Source of the DNA: Rhodospirillaceae bacterium UBA4468
GTDB taxonomy: Bacteria; Pseudomonadota; Alphaproteobacteria; Rhodospirillales; Casp-alpha2
Reading direction: 5' to 3'
Assembly (NCBI GenBank): GCA_002389385.1
Contig: DGOK01000098.1
Location: 1-8,885 of the forward strand
Length of the DNA stretch: 8,885 nucleotides
This document shows, piece after piece, positions 1 through 6,693 of this stretch; positions within the stretch are counted from its first letter, which is position 1; the number at the start of each line of letters is the position of its first letter. The position numbers and the translations under genes were made by a program. The notes under the pieces are model-generated. The model had not been told where the DNA came from and did not search any database. It saw only the letters and a list, made by a program, of their open reading frames with translations.

Positions 1-774
1 AGCGTCATCGAGCGGGTTGGCTTCATTCAGCATGCGTTGCTCGATAGATACATACCCGTCATAGCTAATTTCGTTGAGCATCTCACCAAACGCTGCGTGA
101 TCTATTGTCCCACTCGAACCAAGCACAGCGAGGCCAGGTTCATTAGCATGAAAATGTACGAGCATAGAAGAAACTGCGCGGAATGTTTCAATCGTGGCTT
201 CGTTATTTTCGATGAGGGCCTTGGCGTCGAGTTGTACGCGTAATGCTGGATGATTGATCTCATTCGCTATATTGAAACTTTCGATCGCTGAATTAATAAA
301 ATCAGTATCGTTAGGCCCTAAGGGCTCAAAACAGAAACATGTACCATGGTCTGCAATGCGCTCACAAAGCTCAGAAAAAAAGGCAACAGCTTCTGAGTAA
401 GCTTGTTCAAGTGGAAGGTCCCCTCTGCGCCTGCCGCCACCGTATATTAATGTCCGTCCACCGAGGTCACGACATACCTTGGATAGGTGCTCAAGAAAAT
501 CCAAACTATGAGCCCGTGCTTCAGGTTCCTTGAAGAGGCCGAGCTCAGGATGATCGAAAAATAGCGAATGGAGCCCGACAGTCTGTAAGCCTGAGCGTTC
601 GATATCCCGTCGATATGCAGCAACTGCATTGTTGTCGAGGCCGTGCCACGTATCATGCCAGCGTCGACTGGGTGCGATTTCTAGCCCACTAATGCCTATT
701 GCACCAAGGCGCTCAAGCTTGGCTGCATGGTCGTAAGAAGTAAGCGCGATATTGGAGATGGCGTACTTGATCAT
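1..774 (-). CDS. Sugar-phosphate isomerase/epimerase-like TIM-barrel protein (C-terminus cut by window)
   Basis: The minus-strand frame opens at ATG 774-772 and stays open for 258 codons to the window edge, so the stop lies outside. The start overlaps the stop of the methyltransferase gene as ATGA, indicating translational coupling. The protein resembles the xylose isomerase-like / AP endonuclease 2 TIM-barrel family. It has an acidic residue at each expected metal position: E150 in CFEPLGPNDTD, D183 in VQLDAKAL, H209 in VHFHANE and E245 in GYVSIEQRM. This spacing is close to that of the D-tagatose 3-epimerase metal ligands, so an intact divalent-metal site is likely. Such enzymes isomerise or epimerise free or phosphorylated sugars and related hydroxy-carbonyl compounds in the cytosol. 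The substrate cannot be told from sequence. Its place at the end of a glycan-modification operon suggests supply of a sugar building block, which is inference. The fold is well supported; the exact reaction is not. Confidence 0.85.
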   Translation of the reverse strand, partial: MIKYAISNIALTSYDHAAKLERLGAIGISGLEIAPSRRWHDTWHGLDNNAVAAYRRDIERSGLQTVGLHSLFFDHPELGLFKEPEARAHSLDFLEHLSKVCRDLGGRTLIYGGGRRRGDLPLEQAYSEAVAFFSELCERIADHGTCFCFEPLGPNDTDFINSAIESFNIANEINHPALRVQLDAKALIENNEATIETFRAVSSMLVHFHANEPGLAVLGSSGTIDHAAFGEMLNEISYDGYVSIEQRMLNEANPLDDA

Positions 775-1733
775 TCGGGTTTCTTAAGTTGTTCATGACT
801 TAGATCAGAGGAGGGTTCTTTGTTGAGATACCCCAAGCGATGCCACACAACTTTTTTATCGCGGTTACGATGATGCCAAAATGGTGCCTTGAGATCGTAG
901 TAAATCTGGCTCCATTCACAAACACCATTCTCAAAAATTGCATCATCTGTATGCCAAGGGTACTCCTCAAAATTTGAGATTTTGAAGCGCCTGTTGCAAC
1001 AATAAAAAGCTGTTTTGGCAGCTGGATTTTGGCGTAAAATATCGAAATATTGCGAAACGAATGATAAATCCATTTCTTGCATTGAAACAATATTCACGGC
1101 GAGCCCGATGGGCGCTTCAGCGAGCAGCCCGCTGTTGTCAGCCTGCACACCAATGACCTTAATATTGTTATCAGAAAGAGCATCAACAAGTTCTTTTTTA
1201 TTACTTGCCAGGGCGATAGTAACATCAGGAAAAGCTTTGCGAATGTAAAGTAAATCAAGACAAAGAGGTTTTGTAAGATTGGCGAGAATTACTTTACGCT
1301 CGGGCGATGCCTCTAAAAATAAAGAGCCCATGGTGCCAAAGCCATCGCCAATGACTAAGTTCACATCGCCTGGCCCTTTAAGTTCTATGTGCTGAAGGAT
1401 CATAGCTAGCGTTAAACTATGCCTAAGGAAATCAAGATTAAATAGGCGTCCTTGCCGAGCTGCGATTCGCCGACCTTGCTTTTCGCATTCTGCTGAAAAT
1501 TGATACTTATCTCCCAGTCTTCGCATGGGTGTTTGCATTAGTCGGTGCATGAAGCGTCTTAAAGCTGAGCGAGCTTTAGGTGCTGATCCGAGAGTTGAGT
1601 TGCCGTGGATAAGCCCATCCATATCTATTGAAAACTCGCGGATATGATATTCCCAATAGACTGAGCGGCTTTCTTCTTCTTCATCGCCCTGGTCAAACAA
1701 ATACCGGATGGCAATATCGTCTTTTTTTATCAT
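771..1733 (-). CDS. Putative sugar O-methyltransferase (SAM-dependent)
   Basis: This is a 320-residue protein starting at ATG 1733-1731, whose first bases overlap the upstream stop as ATGA. It resembles the family annotated as putative sugar O-methyltransferase in surface-polysaccharide loci. The SAM-binding loop is VNLVIGDGFGTMG (residues 124-136). A family-like stretch follows with SMQEMD (217-222) and YF (229-230), then CCNRRFK (245-251), FEEYPW (255-260) and the CEWSQIYYD region (272-280). The first 100 residues are charged and probably helical. No signal peptide or membrane segment is visible, so it should act in the cytosol. In Campylobacter the phosphoramidate is O-methylated and the donor genes sit beside two methyltransferase genes. 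By position this protein could methylate the phosphoramidate or the sugar that receives it. I do not recognise it as a close relative of the Campylobacter methyltransferases, so the acceptor remains open. Confidence 0.78.
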   Translation of the reverse strand: MIKKDDIAIRYLFDQGDEEEESRSVYWEYHIREFSIDMDGLIHGNSTLGSAPKARSALRRFMHRLMQTPMRRLGDKYQFSAECEKQGRRIAARQGRLFNLDFLRHSLTLAMILQHIELKGPGDVNLVIGDGFGTMGSLFLEASPERKVILANLTKPLCLDLLYIRKAFPDVTIALASNKKELVDALSDNNIKVIGVQADNSGLLAEAPIGLAVNIVSMQEMDLSFVSQYFDILRQNPAAKTAFYCCNRRFKISNFEEYPWHTDDAIFENGVCEWSQIYYDLKAPFWHHRNRDKKVVWHRLGYLNKEPSSDLSHEQLKKPE

Positions 1734-2992
1734 GTAAGGGGCTTCTTATGTTGGCCCGATTTGGGGTTGGATCCCCACTTCGGAGCGGTTGTTTCTTCAA
1801 TAAGGCCTTGGCAAACTGGAGCCATCATGCGCGCAATCAGCATATTTCCTGCGGCAGAGAGGTGACCGCCGTATTTGTCATTGATAAACATTGTATTCAT
1901 TTCTGTCGTGTCCAATAGCGCCGAAGCAGCGTCGACAACAGTGACTTGTTCTGACACGTCTTGCAAAAAAGTGCTGTAGTAATGATCTCCATTTTTAATG
2001 TGTTCTATATCCATATGTTGTGGAACCATCAGGAGTACAGGCTTGGCATCTCGCTCATTGCAGAACGTGGAAAACCGCTGAACGAGGGCTTCAAACAGTG
2101 CCTTTGATTCTGGTTGGTGATACAGAGAACAATTCATATCAATGTTCCGCCGCATGATTTTAATAAATGCCGCGTCTCGTGTTCGCCCAATACGATCGGT
2201 AAAAGCAGCCCACATTAGCGGCAATGTTCGTTTGAAGTTACGAAATATCGAAAGGCAAAAAGGGAAAGACAGAATATCCCGTTTGAATTTTGTATCATAG
2301 AAATAATCTGAAGCCGAGAGCTTTGGAAGATGAATATTAAGCCGATTAAATTCAGCAACATTGTTAATGAGGTTAGGTTTAATGTGGAGTTCACCTTCTG
2401 CTAATACAAAGCGAGGCTTAAAGGCAAAGGTGTTCCCATATTCGCTATAATGTTTCCAATAAGCATGTATTCGAGACATGGTTTCCGGCACAACACACAT
2501 AATGACGACTGAAGCCGGATGGTCCGCAAACTCGCGTTCAAGACGAAGCAACGCCTGATCGAAACCATAATTTCCGACACCATAATTTCCGATATTTATG
2601 CCAAGCTTGTGAGATAGGTAATTTACCCAGGTCTCGTCGTCATTTACTTGTCGTGCGAAGGCATATGAGTCTCCATAGACGAGTATTTCAGCTGGTTGAT
2701 TCTCAAACCCTGGATTGAAGCGTGCCCCTGAAGGACCAATTCGATAGGATATTTCGGCGTTGTCCTTCCCTTTTTCTGTACCTAAGGAGTTAGGCTTTCG
2801 TATCCAGCCAAGTTCAGGATCCCACCCGTGTTCGATAAAAGAGGCAAGTCCTTTAGGGTCAAGACGAGGATGTGCATCACGACCTACAATCAGCCAAGGA
2901 CAAGAATGACGTAACCAAAAAATACCAGAAGCAAGGATGCCTTCTGCGACGGCCATCATAATAATAGTGGTTGTTAGAATAGTAATGGCCAT
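1730..2992 (-). CDS. SGNH/GDSL-fold hydrolase or transferase with N-terminal membrane helix
   Basis: I chose ATG 2992-2990, which overlaps the kinase stop by one base (TGATG). A TTG codon just upstream would add one residue. The 420-residue product starts with a hydrophobic stretch (about residues 2-27), probably a signal anchor that places the catalytic part in the periplasm. SGNH-type blocks follow. Block I is ILVYGDSYAFA with nucleophile S109. A glycine/asparagine segment NYGVGNYGFDQ (136-146) could supply the oxyanion-hole Gly and Asn. Near the C-terminus, NDKYGGHLSAAGN (371-383) carries the likely catalytic D372 and H377. Proteins of this fold in glycan loci remove or transfer acyl groups, mostly acetyl, on polysaccharides. 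The middle (about 190-290) is divergent and basic. Its place directly after the CDP-amidate kinase suggests a role on the same glycan. Fold assignment is good; reaction and substrate are unknown. Confidence 0.75.
   Translation of the reverse strand: MAITILTTTIIMMAVAEGILASGIFWLRHSCPWLIVGRDAHPRLDPKGLASFIEHGWDPELGWIRKPNSLGTEKGKDNAEISYRIGPSGARFNPGFENQPAEILVYGDSYAFARQVNDDETWVNYLSHKLGINIGNYGVGNYGFDQALLRLEREFADHPASVVIMCVVPETMSRIHAYWKHYSEYGNTFAFKPRFVLAEGELHIKPNLINNVAEFNRLNIHLPKLSASDYFYDTKFKRDILSFPFCLSIFRNFKRTLPLMWAAFTDRIGRTRDAAFIKIMRRNIDMNCSLYHQPESKALFEALVQRFSTFCNERDAKPVLLMVPQHMDIEHIKNGDHYYSTFLQDVSEQVTVVDAASALLDTTEMNTMFINDKYGGHLSAAGNMLIARMMAPVCQGLIEETTAPKWGSNPKSGQHKKPLT
2564..2592. repeat. Two-unit tandem repeat inside the SGNH gene
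   Basis: A 14-base unit (accataatttccga on the plus strand) occurs at 2564-2577 and again, identical, at 2579-2592, giving a 15-base period. On the coding strand it encodes the duplicated GNYG of the NIGNYGVGNYGFDQ segment. Because the period is a multiple of three, gain or loss of a unit would keep the reading frame and change five residues near the probable active site. Confidence 0.85.
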
Positions 2993-3504
2993 CAATTCAG
3001 TTTAGGGAGCATACTCAGGATATACTTTAGGTTGGTTTCGACGCCATCGGTTTGCTGGCTTTCGTTAATTTCGAGGTCTGCTGCTGTTGGTTTGGGAAAA
3101 GGTATATCGACACCAACCACGTTCTTGATTTCACCAGAAGCAGCTCCTGCATAGAGGCCCTTAACGTCGCGACGCATTAATGTGTCAAGTGGGATATTAA
3201 GAAAAATTTCGTAGTATTCATCAAAGGTTTCTCGGTTCCATGCTTGCCATTTAGGAAATATAGAAAGTACTGAGGCGATCACGTGAATACCCTGGCGGTC
3301 TAGCATATGGCACATGTGCGAAATGCGTTCGGCGTTCTTGCGCCTTCCTTCTATTGTATGGTCTGCGTCGTTGCGAAACACCTCACGGAATTCATCTCCG
3401 TCGAGATAGATAAGATGTCGCGTCTCAGGTTTCAACTTCTCGTAAAGTGCTGAGGCCAGCGTTGTTTTACCGACGCCAGACATGCCAATGAACCAGATTA
3501 TCAT
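2992..3504 (-). CDS. Cytidine diphosphoramidate (CDP-amidate) kinase, APS-kinase-like
   Basis: This 170-residue P-loop kinase probably starts at ATG 3504-3502, four bases after the sulfatase-like gene stops. A longer in-frame start at 3582 would lie inside that gene and precede the beta strand that always opens this fold, so I reject it. The Walker A loop is GMSGVGKTT (residues 7-15). YLDGDEFRE (33-41) matches the DGD loop of APS kinases. RRKNAERI (54-61), RRDVKGLYAGA (111-121) and GEIKNVVGVD (124-133) are further APS-kinase signatures. The usual iSPYR region is altered here, reading SVLSIFPKWQAWNR (78-91). Homologue Cj1415 of C. jejuni phosphorylates the ribose 3'-OH of CDP-amidate rather than APS. 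Presence of the other three pathway genes, and absence of ATP sulfurylase genes nearby, favours the same role here: ATP plus CDP-amidate to ADP plus 3'-phospho-CDP-amidate, in the cytosol. Confidence 0.85.
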   Translation of the reverse strand: MIIWFIGMSGVGKTTLASALYEKLKPETRHLIYLDGDEFREVFRNDADHTIEGRRKNAERISHMCHMLDRQGIHVIASVLSIFPKWQAWNRETFDEYYEIFLNIPLDTLMRRDVKGLYAGAASGEIKNVVGVDIPFPKPTAADLEINESQQTDGVETNLKYILSMLPKLN

Positions 3505-3508
3505 GTTT

Positions 3509-5278
3509 CTACTCTGCTTTACTTTCTTTTGGTGTTGTTGATGGACGCAAAGCATCGATTGCATCTTTGCCAATAGCGCCAAACGATTTGATGATACGGT
3601 CAGACGAAATTTCTGGAATAGCTGCTAGTCGCTCTGCGACATAACGCTCTAGTTTGGGCAGCGCAGGATGATCTGGCCGATATAGATTGGAAAGTTCATC
3701 TGGATCATTTGTGATATCGAATAGTTCCAGGCCTTCGGGGCTAAACCTGTCTGTTGTGTCTCGGTGTTCTTTCCAAAGAAACTTGTGTTGTTTTGTACGC
3801 ACAGCGATATAGGGCGGACGACTATCGAATAGACAATTTCCACTGTGAAATGCCTCAGCCAGAACGTGACTGCGTTCAGAAACTTTGGGCGAAGTTACAG
3901 AGGCTCCCTGCCAAGCAGTTGGCCTATCAACGCCTACGAGATCGGCTATAGTTGGCGCCAAATCCATAGTTGTCGTTAAGCCGTGAACTTGTTGAGACTT
4001 AATTCCGGGCCCGGCAAATAACATTGGTACACGGATGTTGTGTTCGTACATTCTAAAATGATGTGAGATATCTCCATGTTCTCCCAATTCTTCCCCATGA
4101 TCGCCTGTGAGCACAATCAACGTTTTATCTGTAAGACCGCGTAACTTCAGCCCAGTGTAAAGTCGACAGATCTGTTGATCGACATATCGGACTGCCGCAT
4201 CATAGAGTGCCCCCCAAGCAGCCCAGTCATCATCCGTTTTTGGCGCCCCAGCAACTGCAACGGCAGGGTCAATCTTGGCTGGATAACCGAGTGGAGAAAG
4301 GTAATCATTAATTTTAGAGGCCCAAGCGGGGCCTGCGCCAGGGCAATATGGAACATGTGTGTCAAGGAAATGGGTCCATATGAAAAAGGGGCGACTGGAA
4401 TCCCGGTCATCAATGGTGTTTAGTATACGATTTGTGAGTGCATGACCGTCTATGTAACGTTTAGAACGGTATTCGGCGACCCGGTTGTAGTTGTGGTTTA
4501 ATAATTTGGCAAATGCAGAAAACAATCGTTGGAAACCAAATAAAACAAGCGCGTCTATTCGTCTTTTGAAGCGCCAGTCCTTTGCTATCCATTCATGAGC
4601 CATCGGCACTTTATGGAAATAAGTAATGATGTATTTTTTGCGATCTTGCCTAAAAGCAATGCGGTGTTTGTTCGCAACATTTTTCACGGCGGCAAAATTA
4701 TAATTGTCTCGCAATAAGCGCTCGCCTTGCATGTCTCGTGCATTCAGCTCGACTTGGGAGGCTCTGACATCACAGTAGGTTTCAATATCGTTGAATAACC
4801 CTTCAATGGTTGGCGTAATTTGATCTATCAAATCGTCGATCTGAAGTATATTCCCATGGTAGGCATGCAATGTACTTCGCATCCGTTGACAAGAAATCCC
4901 AACTAATGAATTGAGTACAAATAGAAAATGCTCGTTATCAATACCGTCCCCGTACCCAAAGAAACGGTTTACCCATGGAAAAGTAGATAACAGTGAAGTT
5001 TCGTACCCTGCTGTCTTCATCACTTTGAAAATAGAGTCAGGTCGCTTGATAGCCCCGTTGTCATATCCGCCATAAGATAATGGAAGTGTTGACGTTAGCA
5101 TTGAAGGCAAAGACGGTTGGGTGAATGCTGCCGTGGAAGTTGTCTGTGTGCAAACGGTTGCTGTTTCTGCGAGCGCCTTCAAAAACGGTGTCGTTGGGCG
5201 CTCGTAACCATGCAAGCTGGTCCGATCGAAGCGAAAAGCATCAACAGATAAGAACAGAATGTTTGGCTTATCAGTCAC
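3509..5278 (-). CDS. Sulfatase-superfamily protein with threonine at the nucleophile position; candidate phospho-group transferase or hydrolase
   Basis: This is a 589-residue alkaline phosphatase/sulfatase-fold protein. The start is GTG 5278-5276, since an in-frame TAA lies three codons upstream and the next Met (residue 60) would delete the metal site. The N-terminal strand NILFLSVDAFRFDR carries metal ligand D13. The nucleophile motif aligns as TQPSLPSMLTS (53-63), with T53 where sulfatases have Cys or Ser of C/S-x-P-x-R. Further hallmarks are FLDTHVPY (304-311, H308), TGDHGEELGEHG (391-402, D393 and H394), YEHNIRVPML (411-420) and the C-terminal LELFDITNDPDE (517-528). No signal peptide is visible. 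About 170 mostly helical residues (120-295) separate the nucleophile module from the next hallmark. Threonine nucleophiles are known in phosphoethanolamine and phosphoglycerol transferases of this superfamily. Its place inside the phosphoramidate pathway suggests it handles phosphoramidate; this is inference. True sulfatase activity looks unlikely. Confidence 0.8.
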   Translation of the reverse strand: MTDKPNILFLSVDAFRFDRTSLHGYERPTTPFLKALAETATVCTQTTSTAAFTQPSLPSMLTSTLPLSYGGYDNGAIKRPDSIFKVMKTAGYETSLLSTFPWVNRFFGYGDGIDNEHFLFVLNSLVGISCQRMRSTLHAYHGNILQIDDLIDQITPTIEGLFNDIETYCDVRASQVELNARDMQGERLLRDNYNFAAVKNVANKHRIAFRQDRKKYIITYFHKVPMAHEWIAKDWRFKRRIDALVLFGFQRLFSAFAKLLNHNYNRVAEYRSKRYIDGHALTNRILNTIDDRDSSRPFFIWTHFLDTHVPYCPGAGPAWASKINDYLSPLGYPAKIDPAVAVAGAPKTDDDWAAWGALYDAAVRYVDQQICRLYTGLKLRGLTDKTLIVLTGDHGEELGEHGDISHHFRMYEHNIRVPMLFAGPGIKSQQVHGLTTTMDLAPTIADLVGVDRPTAWQGASVTSPKVSERSHVLAEAFHSGNCLFDSRPPYIAVRTKQHKFLWKEHRDTTDRFSPEGLELFDITNDPDELSNLYRPDHPALPKLERYVAERLAAIPEISSDRIIKSFGAIGKDAIDALRPSTTPKESKAE

Positions 5279-5284
5279 GGTATT

Positions 5285-6070
5285 TTATTCGTTATAAGCA
5301 GGGTTAAAAAACTCGGTAATCGAACCGTCGGTAAATCTTGCAGTGGCACTTTCATAGTCGTCTACGGTATCTATTTCTAGCCACCCATTTTGTACGGGAA
5401 TCGCGTTAAGCTTTGACCCGCTGAGAATCATCTCCATCAACAAATCGGTCATGTAGGCTTTTTCAACGGGACGTGAATGCTTCCAGGGCCGGTTTTTGTC
5501 ATGCATGGAGCGCCATGCCGATTGTAATGCATTGATTCCTGAGCCTTTAAAGCGCATCAATCCAATGTACTGAGCATCGATTTCATCAATGTTTGTTACC
5601 TTATTTCCAATATCTGTAATTTCCCCTTGCTCATTCATTTGTAGGCTTTCCGCATCAGATAAAGGATCATCGAAGCGAAATTCCCAATATGATCGCCACG
5701 CTTTATCAACGATGACAGAAATATCTGCTGCGCTGTTGAGTAGTGCATTAAGGACCCGGTATTCGTAAACGATATCTGAGTACGAAACAATCAAGTCATC
5801 ACCAAATAAGCCTTCAGCTGCAAATAAGCTCTCAACCATATTTGTTGTTGCCCAAGCGTCGTTGACGACCTGCGTTGTCTCTGCAAGATCAAGCATTTCG
5901 GCACAATACCCGGTGACGATGGTAATATCTTTGACGCCACAGGCTCTTAGTACCTTAAGTTGGCGGTCAATTAAGGTCTCACCGCCTAGTTCAGTGAGGC
6001 ATTTCGGACAATTGGCAGTATAATGGTGAAGGCGCGAACCCCGACCAGCAGCAAGTATTATGGCGCGCAT
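5285..6070 (-). CDS. CTP:phosphoglutamine cytidylyltransferase (LicC-like nucleotidyltransferase)
   Basis: This 261-residue protein starts at ATG 6070-6068, overlapping the upstream stop by one base (TGATG). It belongs to the nucleotidyltransferase family that includes phosphocholine cytidylyltransferase LicC. Visible motifs are LAAGRGSRL (6-14), the NTP-binding loop, then CPKCL with K23, NDAWATTNMVESLF (70-83), the metal-binding SYSDIVYE (96-103) and WLEIDTVDDY (230-239) near the C-terminus. It is cytosolic and close to the usual length. The homologue Cj1416 joins CMP from CTP to L-glutamine phosphate, releasing pyrophosphate and giving CDP-L-glutamine. Placement directly after the amidotransferase-like and glutamine kinase genes, in the same order as in C. 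jejuni, is the main reason for this specificity over sugar-1-phosphate or phosphocholine. It and the next gene share a reading frame, separated only by TAA and two codons. Confidence 0.87.
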   Translation of the reverse strand: MRAIILAAGRGSRLHHYTANCPKCLTELGGETLIDRQLKVLRACGVKDITIVTGYCAEMLDLAETTQVVNDAWATTNMVESLFAAEGLFGDDLIVSYSDIVYEYRVLNALLNSAADISVIVDKAWRSYWEFRFDDPLSDAESLQMNEQGEITDIGNKVTNIDEIDAQYIGLMRFKGSGINALQSAWRSMHDKNRPWKHSRPVEKAYMTDLLMEMILSGSKLNAIPVQNGWLEIDTVDDYESATARFTDGSITEFFNPAYNE

Positions 6071-6693
6071 CAGAATTCTTTTCCTTTAGCTATGAGTGAG
6101 TGGATAAGTTTCAGATCACCTAGTGGCGCATCGGGACGCTCTGGATGCCACATGATTGCGGCCAAAGGCTTTTCCCGATGGCAAAAGCCTTCAATATTAT
6201 TTGCTGAATCAAATGCTGTGGCCCGTAAGTCGGCTGCAAGTGCGCCGGGTTCAACGCAACAATTATGGAAGGAATTAACAATTGTGTTTGTTGAATAATA
6301 GGTATGCCATTCTGATGAAATTTTGAGCTCGTGAGGCTTTGCAACATGACCTGAGATTGTGCCGAGTGTACCGCCAAGGATCGTATTGATTAATTGCAAG
6401 CCACGGCAAACGCCAAGGACGGGAAGGTCTGAAGTGAGCGCGTGGTTTAAGAGCGCATGTTCAGTTTCGTCGCGGATTAAAGTTGTGCCAATGTCATCCC
6501 CACCACTTAGAATCAGCAAATCAGGTTTTAGATTCTTTAGGTAGGAAATAGCATCGTTGCCCATGTTGGGGATGGGCAGCGGAGTCATATCCCAGCCTGC
6601 AAGCTTGTGGAGCCAGTCATGGCTAATGCTGTCGCGGGGTTCGATATATCCTTCTGCGTCGGTCACGCGCATGGTAATTGCAACCTGGGTCAA
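6070..6693 (-). CDS. Gamma-glutamyl-CDP-amidate hydrolase (class I glutamine amidotransferase / peptidase C26 fold)
   Basis: This 207-residue protein shows a complete Cys-His-Glu triad: C96 in the nucleophile elbow GVCRGLQLIN (94-103), then H183 and E185 in AIMWHPER (179-186). ILSGGDDIG (61-69) is the oxyanion-side loop typical of the gamma-glutamyl-GABA hydrolase (PuuD-like) family. The preferred start is TTG 6693-6691, which overlaps the kinase stop as TTGA and keeps the first beta strand (VAITMR). An ATG at 6672-6670 is possible but would remove that strand. The homologue Cj1417 cleaves CDP-L-glutamine to L-glutamate and cytidine diphosphoramidate, i.e. it frees the P-N group made by the upstream kinase. 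Sitting between glutamine kinase and cytidylyltransferase genes supports this over generic gamma-glutamyl-GABA hydrolysis. It is a stand-alone hydrolase with no synthetase domain, cytosolic, and of normal family length. Confidence 0.87.
   Translation of the reverse strand: MTQVAITMRVTDAEGYIEPRDSISHDWLHKLAGWDMTPLPIPNMGNDAISYLKNLKPDLLILSGGDDIGTTLIRDETEHALLNHALTSDLPVLGVCRGLQLINTILGGTLGTISGHVAKPHELKISSEWHTYYSTNTIVNSFHNCCVEPGALAADLRATAFDSANNIEGFCHREKPLAAIMWHPERPDAPLGDLKLIHSLIAKGKEF
6082..6086 (-). promoter_or_regulatory. Possible ribosome binding site of the cytidylyltransferase gene
   Basis: On the minus strand AAGGA lies 11 bases before the ATG at 6070-6068, inside the end of the hydrolase gene. 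The spacing is slightly long. It is the clearest Shine-Dalgarno-like match I noticed among the gene junctions; several other starts appear to rely on overlap-driven reinitiation. Confidence 0.45.

Noticed and set aside
1628..1918. Plus-strand open frames, this one and others such as 6023-6298 and 7678-7959.
   Set aside because: They lie wholly opposite well-supported minus-strand genes, and their translations show no recognisable domains.
2401..2583. Short minus-strand frames nested in the large genes.
   Set aside because: They are out-of-frame shadows of the SGNH, sulfatase-like and hydrolase genes without motifs.
3505..3582. A 26-residue N-terminal extension of the CDP-amidate kinase.
   Set aside because: It lies inside the sulfatase-like gene and precedes the first beta strand and P-loop; ATG 3504 is the natural start just after that gene's stop.
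2992..5278. A sulfate activation and sulfation module (CysC-like kinase next to a sulfatase).
   Set aside because: There is no ATP sulfurylase or sulfotransferase, the sulfatase-like protein has Thr at the nucleophile, and the kinase is flanked by the glutamine kinase, hydrolase and cytidylyltransferase set.
5276..5287. Readthrough fusion of the cytidylyltransferase and sulfatase-like proteins, which share a frame.
   Set aside because: TAA is an efficient stop, no stimulatory structure is evident, and a GTG start follows at once.
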